Below the pieces are notes generated by a model. That model did not search any database and was not told where the DNA came from. It saw only the letters and a program-made list of their open reading frames with translations. Positions 1-6,451 of a stretch of 36,282 nt of DNA are shown piece by piece; position 1 is the first letter of the stretch, and each line of letters starts with the position of its first letter. The translations under genes and the position numbers were made by a program. Source of the stretch: a virus. The stretch spans positions 1 through 36,282 of the IMG/VR virus record IMGVR_UViG_3300042445_000416; one strand, written 5' to 3'.

Positions 1-87
1 TTAGAAGCATTAAAGCGAGCAGAAGACAACTTTGAAATATTAAGTAAATTTGTGGAATACGATAATGTTTACAACAGTACCTACTGA
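1..87 (+). CDS. C-terminal end of an unidentified upstream gene (partial)
   Basis: The frame is open from the first base and ends with TGA at 85-87, giving about 28 residues beginning LEALKRAEDNFEIL. The segment is charged and probably helical. Nothing identifies the family. It overlaps the next start by 23 nt, as is usual in this compact region. Confidence 0.5.
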   Translation, partial: LEALKRAEDNFEILSKFVEYDNVYNSTY

Positions 88-292
88 TTATATAACAGTT
101 AAAGAAGGTGATGCCCTCTTCACGTTCTGTCCAGACGGCTTTACTATTGTGCCAAGAGCCAGTATTGTGGTTGACCCTAGTTGTCCCGCAGTTCAAGCTG
201 ATATAATTGTCCAAGCATACAATAGAGGTTGGATTAAAGCAGTAGCACATATACAAGGAAAGGAAGCAACATGGGCACGACTCAAGGAATGA
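65..292 (+). CDS. small hypothetical protein, 75 aa
   Basis: An ATG at 65 opens a 75-residue frame; an in-frame TTG at 50 is a less likely start. The protein starts MFTTVPTDYITVKEGD and is mainly predicted beta strand followed by a helix with the segment VQAYNRGWIKAV. No domain is recognised. It is the first of a string of small genes on the plus strand that overlap by a few bases, so it is probably co-transcribed with them. It overlaps the following small gene by 22 nt. Confidence 0.6.
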   Translation: MFTTVPTDYITVKEGDALFTFCPDGFTIVPRASIVVDPSCPAVQADIIVQAYNRGWIKAVAHIQGKEATWARLKE

Positions 293-444
293 GCTTTAGA
301 CAATGGCTCTACGAAATTTGGATTCAAAATTGTGAAGAGCATAGAGAGTATGGTCTACCTACACTAACACAAGAACAGTATTTTAAAACATACAAGTATT
401 GGCTCAAGAGAGAATATAACCATCAACGGAATCAACATGTTTGA
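271..444 (+). CDS. small hypothetical protein, 57 aa
   Basis: ATG 271 to TGA 442-444 encodes 57 residues, MGTTQGMSFRQWLYEIW at the start, rich in Trp, Tyr and Glu and probably all helical. It fills the gap between its two neighbours and overlaps both (22 nt upstream, 8 nt downstream), the normal arrangement here. The function is unknown. It is short, so the call rests on position and protein-like composition. Confidence 0.55.
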   Translation: MGTTQGMSFRQWLYEIWIQNCEEHREYGLPTLTQEQYFKTYKYWLKREYNHQRNQHV

Positions 445-805
445 TAGCATTTTTATAATCTTTATCTTGTTGTTTGTTAAACATTGGTACATTGATTTTG
501 TTAATCAATCAATGGAAGAAGTTAATGGTAAGGGGATTTACGGAAATGCCCACGGAGTAATGCACAGTATCAAGCACGGAGTTGCTACCTTCTTAATCTT
601 TTGGTTATACTTGTCTAACTGGCCGTTGGCAGTTATATTAGGCTTCATAGACTTTGTTTTACACTATCATATTGATTGGACAAAGATTAATATTAACAAG
701 CGGTGGAACTATACTGTAGAGAATCCAAAGTTTTGGTGGTTGCTTGGAGCCGACCAACTAGCGCATCAATTAACATACATCTTTTTAGTTTGGATAGTCT
801 TATGA
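437..805 (+). CDS. DUF3307-like integral membrane protein
   Basis: The 122-residue product has about three hydrophobic segments (near residues 3-14, 50-75 and 105-122) and histidines at intervals: GNAHGVMHSIKHG, VLHYHIDW and ADQLAHQ. This His/Asp pattern in a small membrane protein resembles the DUF3307 family, which has no established function but is common in phages and bacteria. The gene overlaps the next one by four bases (ATGA), so translation is probably coupled. The family assignment is by motif recall only. Confidence 0.65.
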   Translation: MFDSIFIIFILLFVKHWYIDFVNQSMEEVNGKGIYGNAHGVMHSIKHGVATFLIFWLYLSNWPLAVILGFIDFVLHYHIDWTKININKRWNYTVENPKFWWLLGADQLAHQLTYIFLVWIVL

Positions 806-1092
806 ACATCTTTAGTTTTCGATTTGAATTAACTAACCTATTCGATCGTTGGGAATACTTTAAGCCATTAGGATCAGTTGGAGGTCGCTTGTTTGGTAAC
901 AAGGCGTGGGAACTTGAACACTCTTACATGAGCACTATGCTGGTAGATATAGATGCTAGCCTAACTACACGTAGAGATCACGCAGGACTAAACATTACAA
1001 TTGGCCTACTAGGCTATGGCGTACATCTTAGCATTCACGACACTAGACATTGGGACTACGACACAAATGCCTACACTCAAAATTACAGTTAA
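802..1092 (+). CDS. hypothetical protein, 96 aa
   Basis: The start at 802 overlaps the previous stop (ATGA). The product has 96 residues starting MNIFSFRFELTNLFDRWEYF and contains the segment DHAGLNITIGLLGYGVHLSIHDTRHWDYD. Alternating polar and hydrophobic residues suggest a beta-rich fold; histidines cluster in the C-terminal third. No known family is recognised with certainty. Upstream GTG starts would extend it into the membrane-protein gene and are less likely. Confidence 0.6.
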   Translation: MNIFSFRFELTNLFDRWEYFKPLGSVGGRLFGNKAWELEHSYMSTMLVDIDASLTTRRDHAGLNITIGLLGYGVHLSIHDTRHWDYDTNAYTQNYS

Positions 1093-1378
1093 TCAGTGGC
1101 AAAAGATCCGTGCCGACCTTCACACAGAACATCCAAAAACTGTTTTTATGATTAAAGATAAAATGAAACGTGTTCTTGGATTTACAGTACGTGAGCATCA
1201 GGAATGGGTAGAAGATACAGTGTCAGATGATCGAGCAGGATATGATTTATTCTCAGTTCAAAATGACGGATGGTACAAGGGCAAGCGACATGAATTTTCC
1301 ATCCGTCTTGACTTTTACAATGAACGTAAGTACACTATGTTTATGTTAAAATACTCGGAGATTATACATGGACGATGA
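1067..1378 (+). CDS. small hypothetical protein with F-x-L-(K/R)-(Y/W) tail, 103 aa
   Basis: I choose the ATG at 1067 (MPTLKITVNQWQKIR); an earlier in-frame ATG at 1016 would overlap the previous gene by 77 nt. The C-terminus reads SIRLDFYNERKYTMFMLKYSEI, matching a pattern shared by five more genes downstream: a strand ending in aromatic residues, a charged turn, then Phe/Trp-x-Leu-Lys/Arg-Trp/Tyr. This suggests a family of diverged paralogues. Function is unknown. Confidence 0.6.
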   Translation: MPTLKITVNQWQKIRADLHTEHPKTVFMIKDKMKRVLGFTVREHQEWVEDTVSDDRAGYDLFSVQNDGWYKGKRHEFSIRLDFYNERKYTMFMLKYSEIIHGR

Positions 1379-1583
1379 AGTTCAAAAAATCATAGATGAG
1401 AACAATAGACTCAAAGAAGAGCTTAGGCGTCTCTACGGTGTTGAACGTCCGTTTATCTGTGGAACCGCCGGCGGCGTAGGTGAAGACAACATGTCAGACT
1501 TTGTGTTAGTTTGTCCAATGTACGGAGCAGATGGCTTTGCCCTATACAAAAAATTTAAACCATACTCAGCACCGGAATATTAA
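1368..1583 (+). CDS. small hypothetical protein with N-terminal coiled coil, 71 aa
   Basis: The first 25 residues (DDEVQKIIDENNRLKEELRRL) have heptad spacing typical of a coiled coil; the rest includes FICGTAGGVGEDNMSDFVL and ends in PYSAPEY. No family is recognised. It overlaps the preceding gene by 11 nt and is directly followed by the next ATG, so it is part of the same operon. Confidence 0.55.
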   Translation: MDDEVQKIIDENNRLKEELRRLYGVERPFICGTAGGVGEDNMSDFVLVCPMYGADGFALYKKFKPYSAPEY

Positions 1584-1808
1584 ATGAAAAACGTAGAAGT
1601 TGGTATGTTTAGACTTCCCGGACTGGTGTTTGAAAAAGGACAACTGTCGGAAGAGTTACTAGTTGAAATGAAGCAATGGGCCGAAGCAGAAGGAGTAGGT
1701 ATGAGTATGACTGAGAACTTATGGTCCTTTAAGAAAGAAGCACACCGAGAATGGTTTATCTTACGGTGGTGCGACAGTATTCCAAAGATTGATAAAGACA
1801 ATGGGTAA
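1584..1808 (+). CDS. small hypothetical protein with WF-x-LRW tail, 74 aa
   Basis: The ATG follows the previous stop directly. The product ends its conserved part with LWSFKKEAHREWFILRW, the clearest type of the tail motif that recurs in this cluster, preceded by an amphipathic helix (SEELLVEMKQWAEAEG). Function unknown. The layout helix - strand - charged turn - WF-x-LRW is repeated in the gene at 2441, which supports common ancestry. Confidence 0.6.
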   Translation: MKNVEVGMFRLPGLVFEKGQLSEELLVEMKQWAEAEGVGMSMTENLWSFKKEAHREWFILRWCDSIPKIDKDNG

Positions 1809-2079
1809 CCCTACACCTAAAGATCTTACCAAGTGGATGTTAGCACAGCATCAGCCACCAAAGATCAAATGGCAACGCTTGCCAGGGCTTAAACTACAAG
1901 CCTATGTGGATGATATCCGCCCAACAAATCGACCTGGCCGTGGCCTTAATGAAACAGATATGGATCCGGTACAGGCGTGGACCGATGAATGTAAATGTGG
2001 TACACGCATGAGTTTCAATGTTTGGCTGTTTAAAAACGAAAAACAAATCACCATGTTCTTAATTAGGTGGACCCAATGA
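1801..2079 (+). CDS. small hypothetical protein with MF-x-IRW tail, 92 aa
   Basis: ATG 1801 overlaps the previous gene by 8 nt. The product starts MGNPTPKDLTKWMLAQHQPP and ends FNVWLFKNEKQITMFLIRW plus two residues, a member of the tail-motif group. A CKCGT pair of cysteines lies near residue 70. No known domain. The stop overlaps the next ATG (ATGA). Confidence 0.6.
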   Translation: MGNPTPKDLTKWMLAQHQPPKIKWQRLPGLKLQAYVDDIRPTNRPGRGLNETDMDPVQAWTDECKCGTRMSFNVWLFKNEKQITMFLIRWTQ

Positions 2080-2444
2080 AAGAAGAAGAGTTTTTTAAAA
2101 AGTTTGACATGCGGGTATACCCTAGCCGGCGCAAGCTACGCAGGATTCCAAACATGCTGACGCATACCAACGCATGGAACTATTCTGTCAGCAATATGGC
2201 TATGTACCAACATCAAACCTTTCCTATTGAAGAAGTAGATTGTGTTGACATACTAATGCCTAAGGATAGACTAGGACATATCATAGACTACATTAGCGAA
2301 TGTGAAGATCAAATTAAAGAGAATAGAACTGACCGACAACTAATGGCCAGATATGAGCAAGATAGACATGTTAGATTGAATAATACAGCAGTGGAGACGG
2401 CATATCAAAAGTATGTTATGTTATTGGAGTTAGCACGTAAATGA
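2076..2444 (+). CDS. hypothetical protein, 122 aa
   Basis: ATG 2076 overlaps the preceding stop; an upstream in-frame GTG at 2067 is possible. The protein is basic near the N-terminus (YPSRRKLRRIPNML) and helical and charged in the second half (HIIDYISECEDQIKENRTDRQ). Unlike its neighbours it lacks the WF-x-LRW tail. No family is recognised. ATGA overlap couples it to the next gene. Confidence 0.6.
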   Translation: MKEEEFFKKFDMRVYPSRRKLRRIPNMLTHTNAWNYSVSNMAMYQHQTFPIEEVDCVDILMPKDRLGHIIDYISECEDQIKENRTDRQLMARYEQDRHVRLNNTAVETAYQKYVMLLELARK

Positions 2445-2758
2445 CATTACAAGAAGAACTGCTAGAACGAGCTGGAAAAGCTATGGCCAAAGATATTGAC
2501 GATGAAGTTTTAATGAGTTGTATGGGCTGGCACGAATTAGAACTAGACGAAGGCCGCGTATACGGTGCCCGATACTTAACTGTTCATCCTAACAACGGAT
2601 CAAGGTGGAATGAAATGATGGCCTGGATGGTTAGTACATTTGGTCCTAGTGCGTGTGACGGAGTATGGACTCCTGACATGCGTTGGTATGCCAACAATGC
2701 CAAGTTTTGGTTCCGAGATGCTAAAGATCGTGATTGGTTTGTATTGAGATGGTCATGA
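2441..2758 (+). CDS. small hypothetical protein with WF-x-LRW tail, 105 aa
   Basis: This is the best-defined member of the tail-motif group: after a helical N-terminus (LQEELLERAGKAMAKDI) it contains WNEMMAWMVSTFGPS and ends NAKFWFRDAKDRDWFVLRWS. The final strand-turn-strand, with Phe-x-Phe then WF-x-LRW, matches the genes at 1584 and 1801. Function unknown. Both ends overlap neighbours by four bases. Confidence 0.65.
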   Translation: MTLQEELLERAGKAMAKDIDDEVLMSCMGWHELELDEGRVYGARYLTVHPNNGSRWNEMMAWMVSTFGPSACDGVWTPDMRWYANNAKFWFRDAKDRDWFVLRWS

Positions 2759-2979
2759 AAGTGATTGTTCCTAACATAAGAGCCGATGAAGGCATTGACA
2801 TTGTTAGGGAACTACGGGCTAAGGGCTTAGTACAAGGTCGAGACTTTGACTTTAAATACTATCCGCCCGCATACGATGATACCGGGTTTGATCTATTGAC
2901 CCCACACCGTATTGAGTTTTCATTTGCGGATAACAAATGGGCTACCTTTTTTAAATTAAAATACGATGGCGCTAACTAG
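2755..2979 (+). CDS. small hypothetical protein with FF-x-LKY tail, 74 aa
   Basis: Start chosen at ATG 2755 in an ATGA overlap; the frame is open further upstream but only inside the previous gene. The product starts MKVIVPNIRADEGIDIVREL and ends RIEFSFADNKWATFFKLKYDG, again F-x-F, charged turn, then FF-x-LKY. Function unknown. Confidence 0.6.
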   Translation: MKVIVPNIRADEGIDIVRELRAKGLVQGRDFDFKYYPPAYDDTGFDLLTPHRIEFSFADNKWATFFKLKYDGAN

Positions 2980-3325
2980 ACCATATGTACATAATGGTCC
3001 AATGTCGCAAGATGTAAAGCCTAAAGTAAGTAACAAATACATTGTTATTGATAATTGCGTACACAAAATACACACAGTTGTTGTATATACATTTCGAATG
3101 GGCGATGTAGAAGATCCAGACTTGTATGCCGCTCAACCACTTTGGGAATGGCAAGAAAGTGAAATGGGCAAGTGGGTGATGGAACGGGCTGTTGAAACTC
3201 CAGAATGGCATAGACAGACGAATCAAGCACAATATCACGTAGACTACGCAGTAGTAGCCAAACTCAAAGACGTTGATTACACATGGTGGCAGCTCAAATG
3301 GGGGCTTGACAATCAAGTTAACTGA
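2966..3325 (+). CDS. hypothetical protein with WW-x-LKW tail, 119 aa
   Basis: The gene overlaps its neighbour by 14 nt and ends the cluster. The final part, VDYAVVAKLKDVDYTWWQLKWG, repeats the tail pattern, here with Trp-Trp. The middle is rich in Trp and Glu (PLWEWQESEMGKW). Function unknown. The -35 box of the next promoter lies inside its last codons. Confidence 0.6.
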   Translation: MALTRPYVHNGPMSQDVKPKVSNKYIVIDNCVHKIHTVVVYTFRMGDVEDPDLYAAQPLWEWQESEMGKWVMERAVETPEWHRQTNQAQYHVDYAVVAKLKDVDYTWWQLKWGLDNQVN

Positions 3326-3334
3326 TTGTATAAT
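3306..3334 (+). promoter_or_regulatory. perfect consensus sigma70-type promoter
   Basis: TTGACA at 3306-3311 and TATAAT at 3329-3334 are separated by exactly 17 bases, a full match to the bacterial housekeeping consensus. It is followed by an AGGAGA ribosome binding site (3345-3350) and the nuclease ATG at 3356. Such a promoter would be read by host RNA polymerase right after infection, so the nuclease/methylase pair is probably early. Confidence 0.85.
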
Positions 3335-3355
3335 AGTTCTAATTAGGAGACAATT

Positions 3356-4039
3356 ATGGCTCAGCAACTTCACACAGCACTTACAAATATTTTGGCAATG
3401 CCCTATTTTAAGAATCAAAATGCTCGTTCAGGCGGCGCGACATATGGACACGAAGATGCTGTGGCTGTTGAGATTAAGGGCGCAGGATTTTCTGAACTAC
3501 CAAAGACAACTTATCCTAAACTTACAAAAGGTCTATTGAAGAAGTGGGCAACTACTAACGACGATACTGATCTTCGCAAAGTTACTGCTGGAATGCCTGT
3601 TGGTACGTTTATCCTACAGCCTGCTGGCACACAAGGATTTCCGGACGTGCTGGTTAAAGACTTCAATGATCGCTTTATTGCTGTTGAATGTAAAAGCGGA
3701 CAGAATGGCCTTTGCCCAATGTGGAATGACAACTTGCCAAAGCCCATGACAGTGTATGTTCTTGCGTCAGGCTTATCTAACGCAACAACTATCTTCATGG
3801 GCAAGGATGTTATTACTCCTGCTGAACAAGCCTTGATGGATGAGGAAGAAGCAGAGATTGCTAAAATTGTTAAAAAGTACAATCAGAGGATGGCGGCAAT
3901 TGACACGTTCAATCGTGGTTGGCTACAAAAAAGCCGCAAGCAACATTTCCAAGGCGGTGGCGGAGCAAAGACTAATTACTTTACACATCCTTCTCGTTCA
4001 CAGTGCGAGCAAAATGCTTTGGACTACGCAAAACAATGA
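3356..4039 (+). CDS. PD-(D/E)xK nuclease, restriction-endonuclease-like
   Basis: The 227-residue protein contains the sequence GFPDVLVKDFNDRFIAVECK: Asp97, Glu111 and Lys113 form a PD...(D/E)xK catalytic set on adjacent strands, followed by SGQNGLCPMWND. This core is used by type II restriction enzymes and also by Hjc-type resolvases. The gene has a strong AGGAGA site and an early-type promoter, and overlaps a DNA methyltransferase gene by four bases. The context favours a restriction-like enzyme whose own genome is protected by the partner, or a host-DNA degrading nuclease. The recognition site cannot be read from sequence. The nuclease fold is fairly sure; the restriction role is inference. 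Confidence 0.75.
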   Translation: MAQQLHTALTNILAMPYFKNQNARSGGATYGHEDAVAVEIKGAGFSELPKTTYPKLTKGLLKKWATTNDDTDLRKVTAGMPVGTFILQPAGTQGFPDVLVKDFNDRFIAVECKSGQNGLCPMWNDNLPKPMTVYVLASGLSNATTIFMGKDVITPAEQALMDEEEAEIAKIVKKYNQRMAAIDTFNRGWLQKSRKQHFQGGGGAKTNYFTHPSRSQCEQNALDYAKQ

Positions 4040-4977
4040 CACTTAAACCAGTTAACTTACATCTAAGCTCAGTAACAATAACAGACATAGAAACACACAA
4101 GAACATTACGACTAAGGAACTGCGTAAGGACCTTGATAACCTAAACAAGTTTGACGCAAGTACAAACGCTAATAACTTTGCGGGTAATCCGTTTCTATAC
4201 CACCATCAGTTTAAGAACTTACTCAAGTGTCGCCGCAAGGATGGCAAGACAATCTACGACATAGCACAAGTGCCTGACGAATGGGATACCTTAATAGAAA
4301 ACACTAGAAAACGTAATCGTGGCGGGCGTACTGCCGCAGGCAACGTGTTTGAGTGTTTTCGTATTAACTTAGGTAGTGTTGTTATGTTTAAAAGCACTAC
4401 TGCCAAATACCTGTACAAAAAGTACAAGGCAACTAGTGTACTTGATCCTACAGCAGGGTGGGGCGGCCGTATGCTAGGTGCTTGGTCGTTAGGCATTAAC
4501 TACACTGGCATTGACACTAACGTAGAGATGACTCCGGCATACAACGACATGATGGCATTCCTCAAAGCTGAAACAGGATTTGACAACGGATTGTTTACTA
4601 TTGACAACGGCTCAAAGTTAAACATGATATGGGATAGTTGCTTGAATGTAGACTTTACTAAGATTGATTACGACTTTGTGTTAACAAGTCCTCCGTACAT
4701 CAACTTAGAAATATACGAACATATGACAGAGTGGGACAGTGACAAGGCGTTCTACGAACTGTTCTTTATTCCTCTATGGCAAAAGTGTGTAGACAATATT
4801 AAAAAGGGCGGCACTGTATGTTTTAACATCAGCCCAAAGATGTATGATGACGCTGTTAAGCATGGGCTACCACCCTGTCACAATCAAGAAGACCTATTAC
4901 AACAAATGGGTCAAAAGGCTAACACTCTCAAAGCTGGCAAGAAGAAGCAGGATAAGATTTATATCTGGAACTGCTAG
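4036..4977 (+). CDS. DNA methyltransferase (SPPY type)
   Basis: The 313-residue product has a SAM-binding motif I, DPTAGWGGRMLGA, from residue 137 and a catalytic motif IV, TSPPYINLE, at about 217-225. SPPY is typical of exocyclic amino methylases, often N4-cytosine but also N6-adenine. The order I then IV resembles the gamma arrangement. The N-terminal 110 residues have no recognised domain and may help bind DNA. ATG 4036 overlaps the nuclease stop; a frame upstream of this lies in the nuclease gene. It could protect phage DNA from the neighbouring nuclease, from host restriction, or both. Confidence 0.82.
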   Translation: MTLKPVNLHLSSVTITDIETHKNITTKELRKDLDNLNKFDASTNANNFAGNPFLYHHQFKNLLKCRRKDGKTIYDIAQVPDEWDTLIENTRKRNRGGRTAAGNVFECFRINLGSVVMFKSTTAKYLYKKYKATSVLDPTAGWGGRMLGAWSLGINYTGIDTNVEMTPAYNDMMAFLKAETGFDNGLFTIDNGSKLNMIWDSCLNVDFTKIDYDFVLTSPPYINLEIYEHMTEWDSDKAFYELFFIPLWQKCVDNIKKGGTVCFNISPKMYDDAVKHGLPPCHNQEDLLQQMGQKANTLKAGKKKQDKIYIWNC

Positions 4978-4982
4978 CAGTC

Positions 4983-4990
4983 ACTAAATA
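4983..4990 (+). promoter_or_regulatory. late promoter octamer ACTAAATA
   Basis: By T4 rules transcription would begin near 4996, giving a 12-nt leader that carries the GGAGGG ribosome site before ATG 5008. Confidence 0.6.
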
Positions 4991-5007
4991 CCCTAGCGGA
5001 GGGTATT

Positions 5008-5826
5008 ATGAGAATATTAGTTACAGGCCACGAAGGCTTCATTGGCCGCAACATGACCGCATGGCTACATCAAGTAGAAGGTTGGCACATTGACGGTTAC
5101 GAATGGCACCCTACTGAGCGACCAGATGTTAGTTCATACGACTGGGTAATACACTTAGGTGCTATTGCCGATATGTCGTGTACTGATGTCGACGCCATAA
5201 TGAAACAAAACTTAGAGTTTTCTCAGTGGTTGTTTAACGAATGTAATCATCACGGAACACATTTACAATACGCTAGCTCTAGTTCAGTTTACGGTGATAC
5301 TAAAGACTTTAGCGAACACGCACCTTGCCACCCGCAAACTGCCTACGCATGGTCTAAGTATCTCTTTGATCGCTGGGTATTTCAACAAGAGCAACATATA
5401 ATGGTACAGGGATTCCGTTACTTTAATGTATACGGAAAATGGATGCACTTACGGGGTAAACGTGCTAATGCTATTGTCAAGTGGCAAGAACAGGCACGTA
5501 AAGAAGGAAAGATAACAGTATGGGAAAACGCTGAACACATTAAACGTGATTGGACATGGGTAGGAGATGTGTGTAAGCTACACATAGACTTTATCAAAAC
5601 AGTCAACGGATCAGGCATTTGGAACTGCGGCGCAGGGTTACCGCATAGCTTTCTAGATATTGCTGAAGAAATAGCAGAACAAGAAGGAGTAAGCATTGAG
5701 TTTGAACCCGTGCCGTTGGCAGAACAAGGGCGTATGCGCCATAAAACCTGTGCTAATTTAACTAATTTAAAGGCTACTGTGGGTAAACGTCCGTGGTTAA
5801 ATGTGTTTGAGTTCTTAAACCAATAA
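5008..5826 (+). CDS. NAD-dependent sugar-nucleotide epimerase/dehydratase
   Basis: This is an extended short-chain dehydrogenase of 272 residues. It starts MRILVTGHEGFIGRN (the GxxGxxG nucleotide-binding loop), has the Ser and YxxxK catalytic residues in SSSSVYGD and YAWSKY, and the GFRYFNVYG segment seen in ADP-glycero-manno-heptose 6-epimerases and UDP-glucose epimerases. It is paralogous to the epimerase at 17003, with which it shares TGHxGFIG, QNLEFSQ and FRYFNVYG. It probably modifies a nucleotide sugar for host envelope or virion glycans; the substrate is not determinable. It has its own late promoter and a strong Shine-Dalgarno sequence. Confidence 0.85.
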   Translation: MRILVTGHEGFIGRNMTAWLHQVEGWHIDGYEWHPTERPDVSSYDWVIHLGAIADMSCTDVDAIMKQNLEFSQWLFNECNHHGTHLQYASSSSVYGDTKDFSEHAPCHPQTAYAWSKYLFDRWVFQQEQHIMVQGFRYFNVYGKWMHLRGKRANAIVKWQEQARKEGKITVWENAEHIKRDWTWVGDVCKLHIDFIKTVNGSGIWNCGAGLPHSFLDIAEEIAEQEGVSIEFEPVPLAEQGRMRHKTCANLTNLKATVGKRPWLNVFEFLNQ

Positions 5827-5829
5827 ATA
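5822..5829 (+). promoter_or_regulatory. late promoter octamer AATAAATA, leaderless geometry
   Basis: Only six bases separate the octamer from ATG 5836, so the predicted +1 is at 5835, one base before the start codon. The octamer overlaps the upstream stop codon. Confidence 0.7.
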
Positions 5830-5835
5830 CATATT

Positions 5836-6450
5836 ATGAAAGCAAAAGATTTCCTCCCCGAAGGCGTTATTAATATGTCTGCGTTAGCCGCCAAGGCTAA
5901 ACAACTTCTAGCATCTGGCATGACTGAACAGCAAGTAGTTCAGCAGTTAGTTAAAGAAGGCATCCCCAACCGATACGCACAACAAGCTGTTCAAGCTGGG
6001 CAAATGAACGAAGATAAGTTTGGCACTCGTGAAAAACGTGTACGTCGGGCCGGTAGCCGCCCTGAACGCAGTAACGGCGATAGAACTAAACAGATTCATC
6101 AATTACATGGAGCAACTGGATGGGACGTTAGCCATTTAGAATTGCTAAAACCTGGTGAGTTAGATGACTTACATAAAGAACACGTTAAAGAAATAGAAGA
6201 ACAATTCTGCGAAAACTGCGGTGGCAGTCTAGCAGAGAACGGTAAGGCATCACGTGCGTTGTGTGTTAGTGGTCGTCCTGATAATGATCTTGGCGCAAGT
6301 AATCTAGCAAGTTGTAAGAGTCAAGGGCTACGTGCCAGAGACGGTGAAAAATCACATAAGCTAGGTAAGACAGCAAAGAGTCGCATTAAAGTTGGCGGCC
6401 ATAGAATCAAAGGCCAGAAGTACGGCGGTCCATTACCGGATTGGAGTTAA
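5836..6450 (+). CDS. putative internal head protein with Cys cluster, 204 aa
   Basis: The N-terminus MKAKDFLPEG fits the capsid-targeting pattern described in the findings, with a T4 gp21-like cleavage site after LPE. The middle has an amphipathic helical segment; the C-terminal half has FCENCGG with two further Cys residues (ALC, ASC), which could bind metal, followed by a very basic stretch (KTAKSRIKVGGHRIKGQKYGG) suited to DNA. It ends GPLPDWS. I do not recognise a named family. It has a late promoter and is probably translated without a leader. Packaging with DNA is inference from the N-terminus and charge. Confidence 0.65.
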   Translation: MKAKDFLPEGVINMSALAAKAKQLLASGMTEQQVVQQLVKEGIPNRYAQQAVQAGQMNEDKFGTREKRVRRAGSRPERSNGDRTKQIHQLHGATGWDVSHLELLKPGELDDLHKEHVKEIEEQFCENCGGSLAENGKASRALCVSGRPDNDLGASNLASCKSQGLRARDGEKSHKLGKTAKSRIKVGGHRIKGQKYGGPLPDWS

Positions 6451-6451
6451 C

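Noticed and set aside
2856-2864. TTAAATAC-like late octamers inside genes (also near 16374, 20593, 25866, 26490, 27303)
   Set aside because: They lie inside coding sequence and are not followed by a start codon; they are expected by chance in this AT-rich DNA.
2972-3418. Minus-strand open frame of 148 codons
   Set aside because: It runs opposite to well-supported small genes and the promoter/nuclease start; composition is Cys/Phe/Ile-rich shadow coding.
4987-5007. 8-bp inverted repeat AATACCCT/AGGGTATT with the ribosome site in its right arm
   Set aside because: By T4 spacing the late mRNA starts near 4996, after the left arm, so the hairpin would not form in that transcript. It could matter only in read-through RNA.
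5418-5921. Minus-strand open frame of 167 codons opposite the epimerase
   Set aside because: It is a shadow of a clear SDR gene and crosses the late promoter at 5822.
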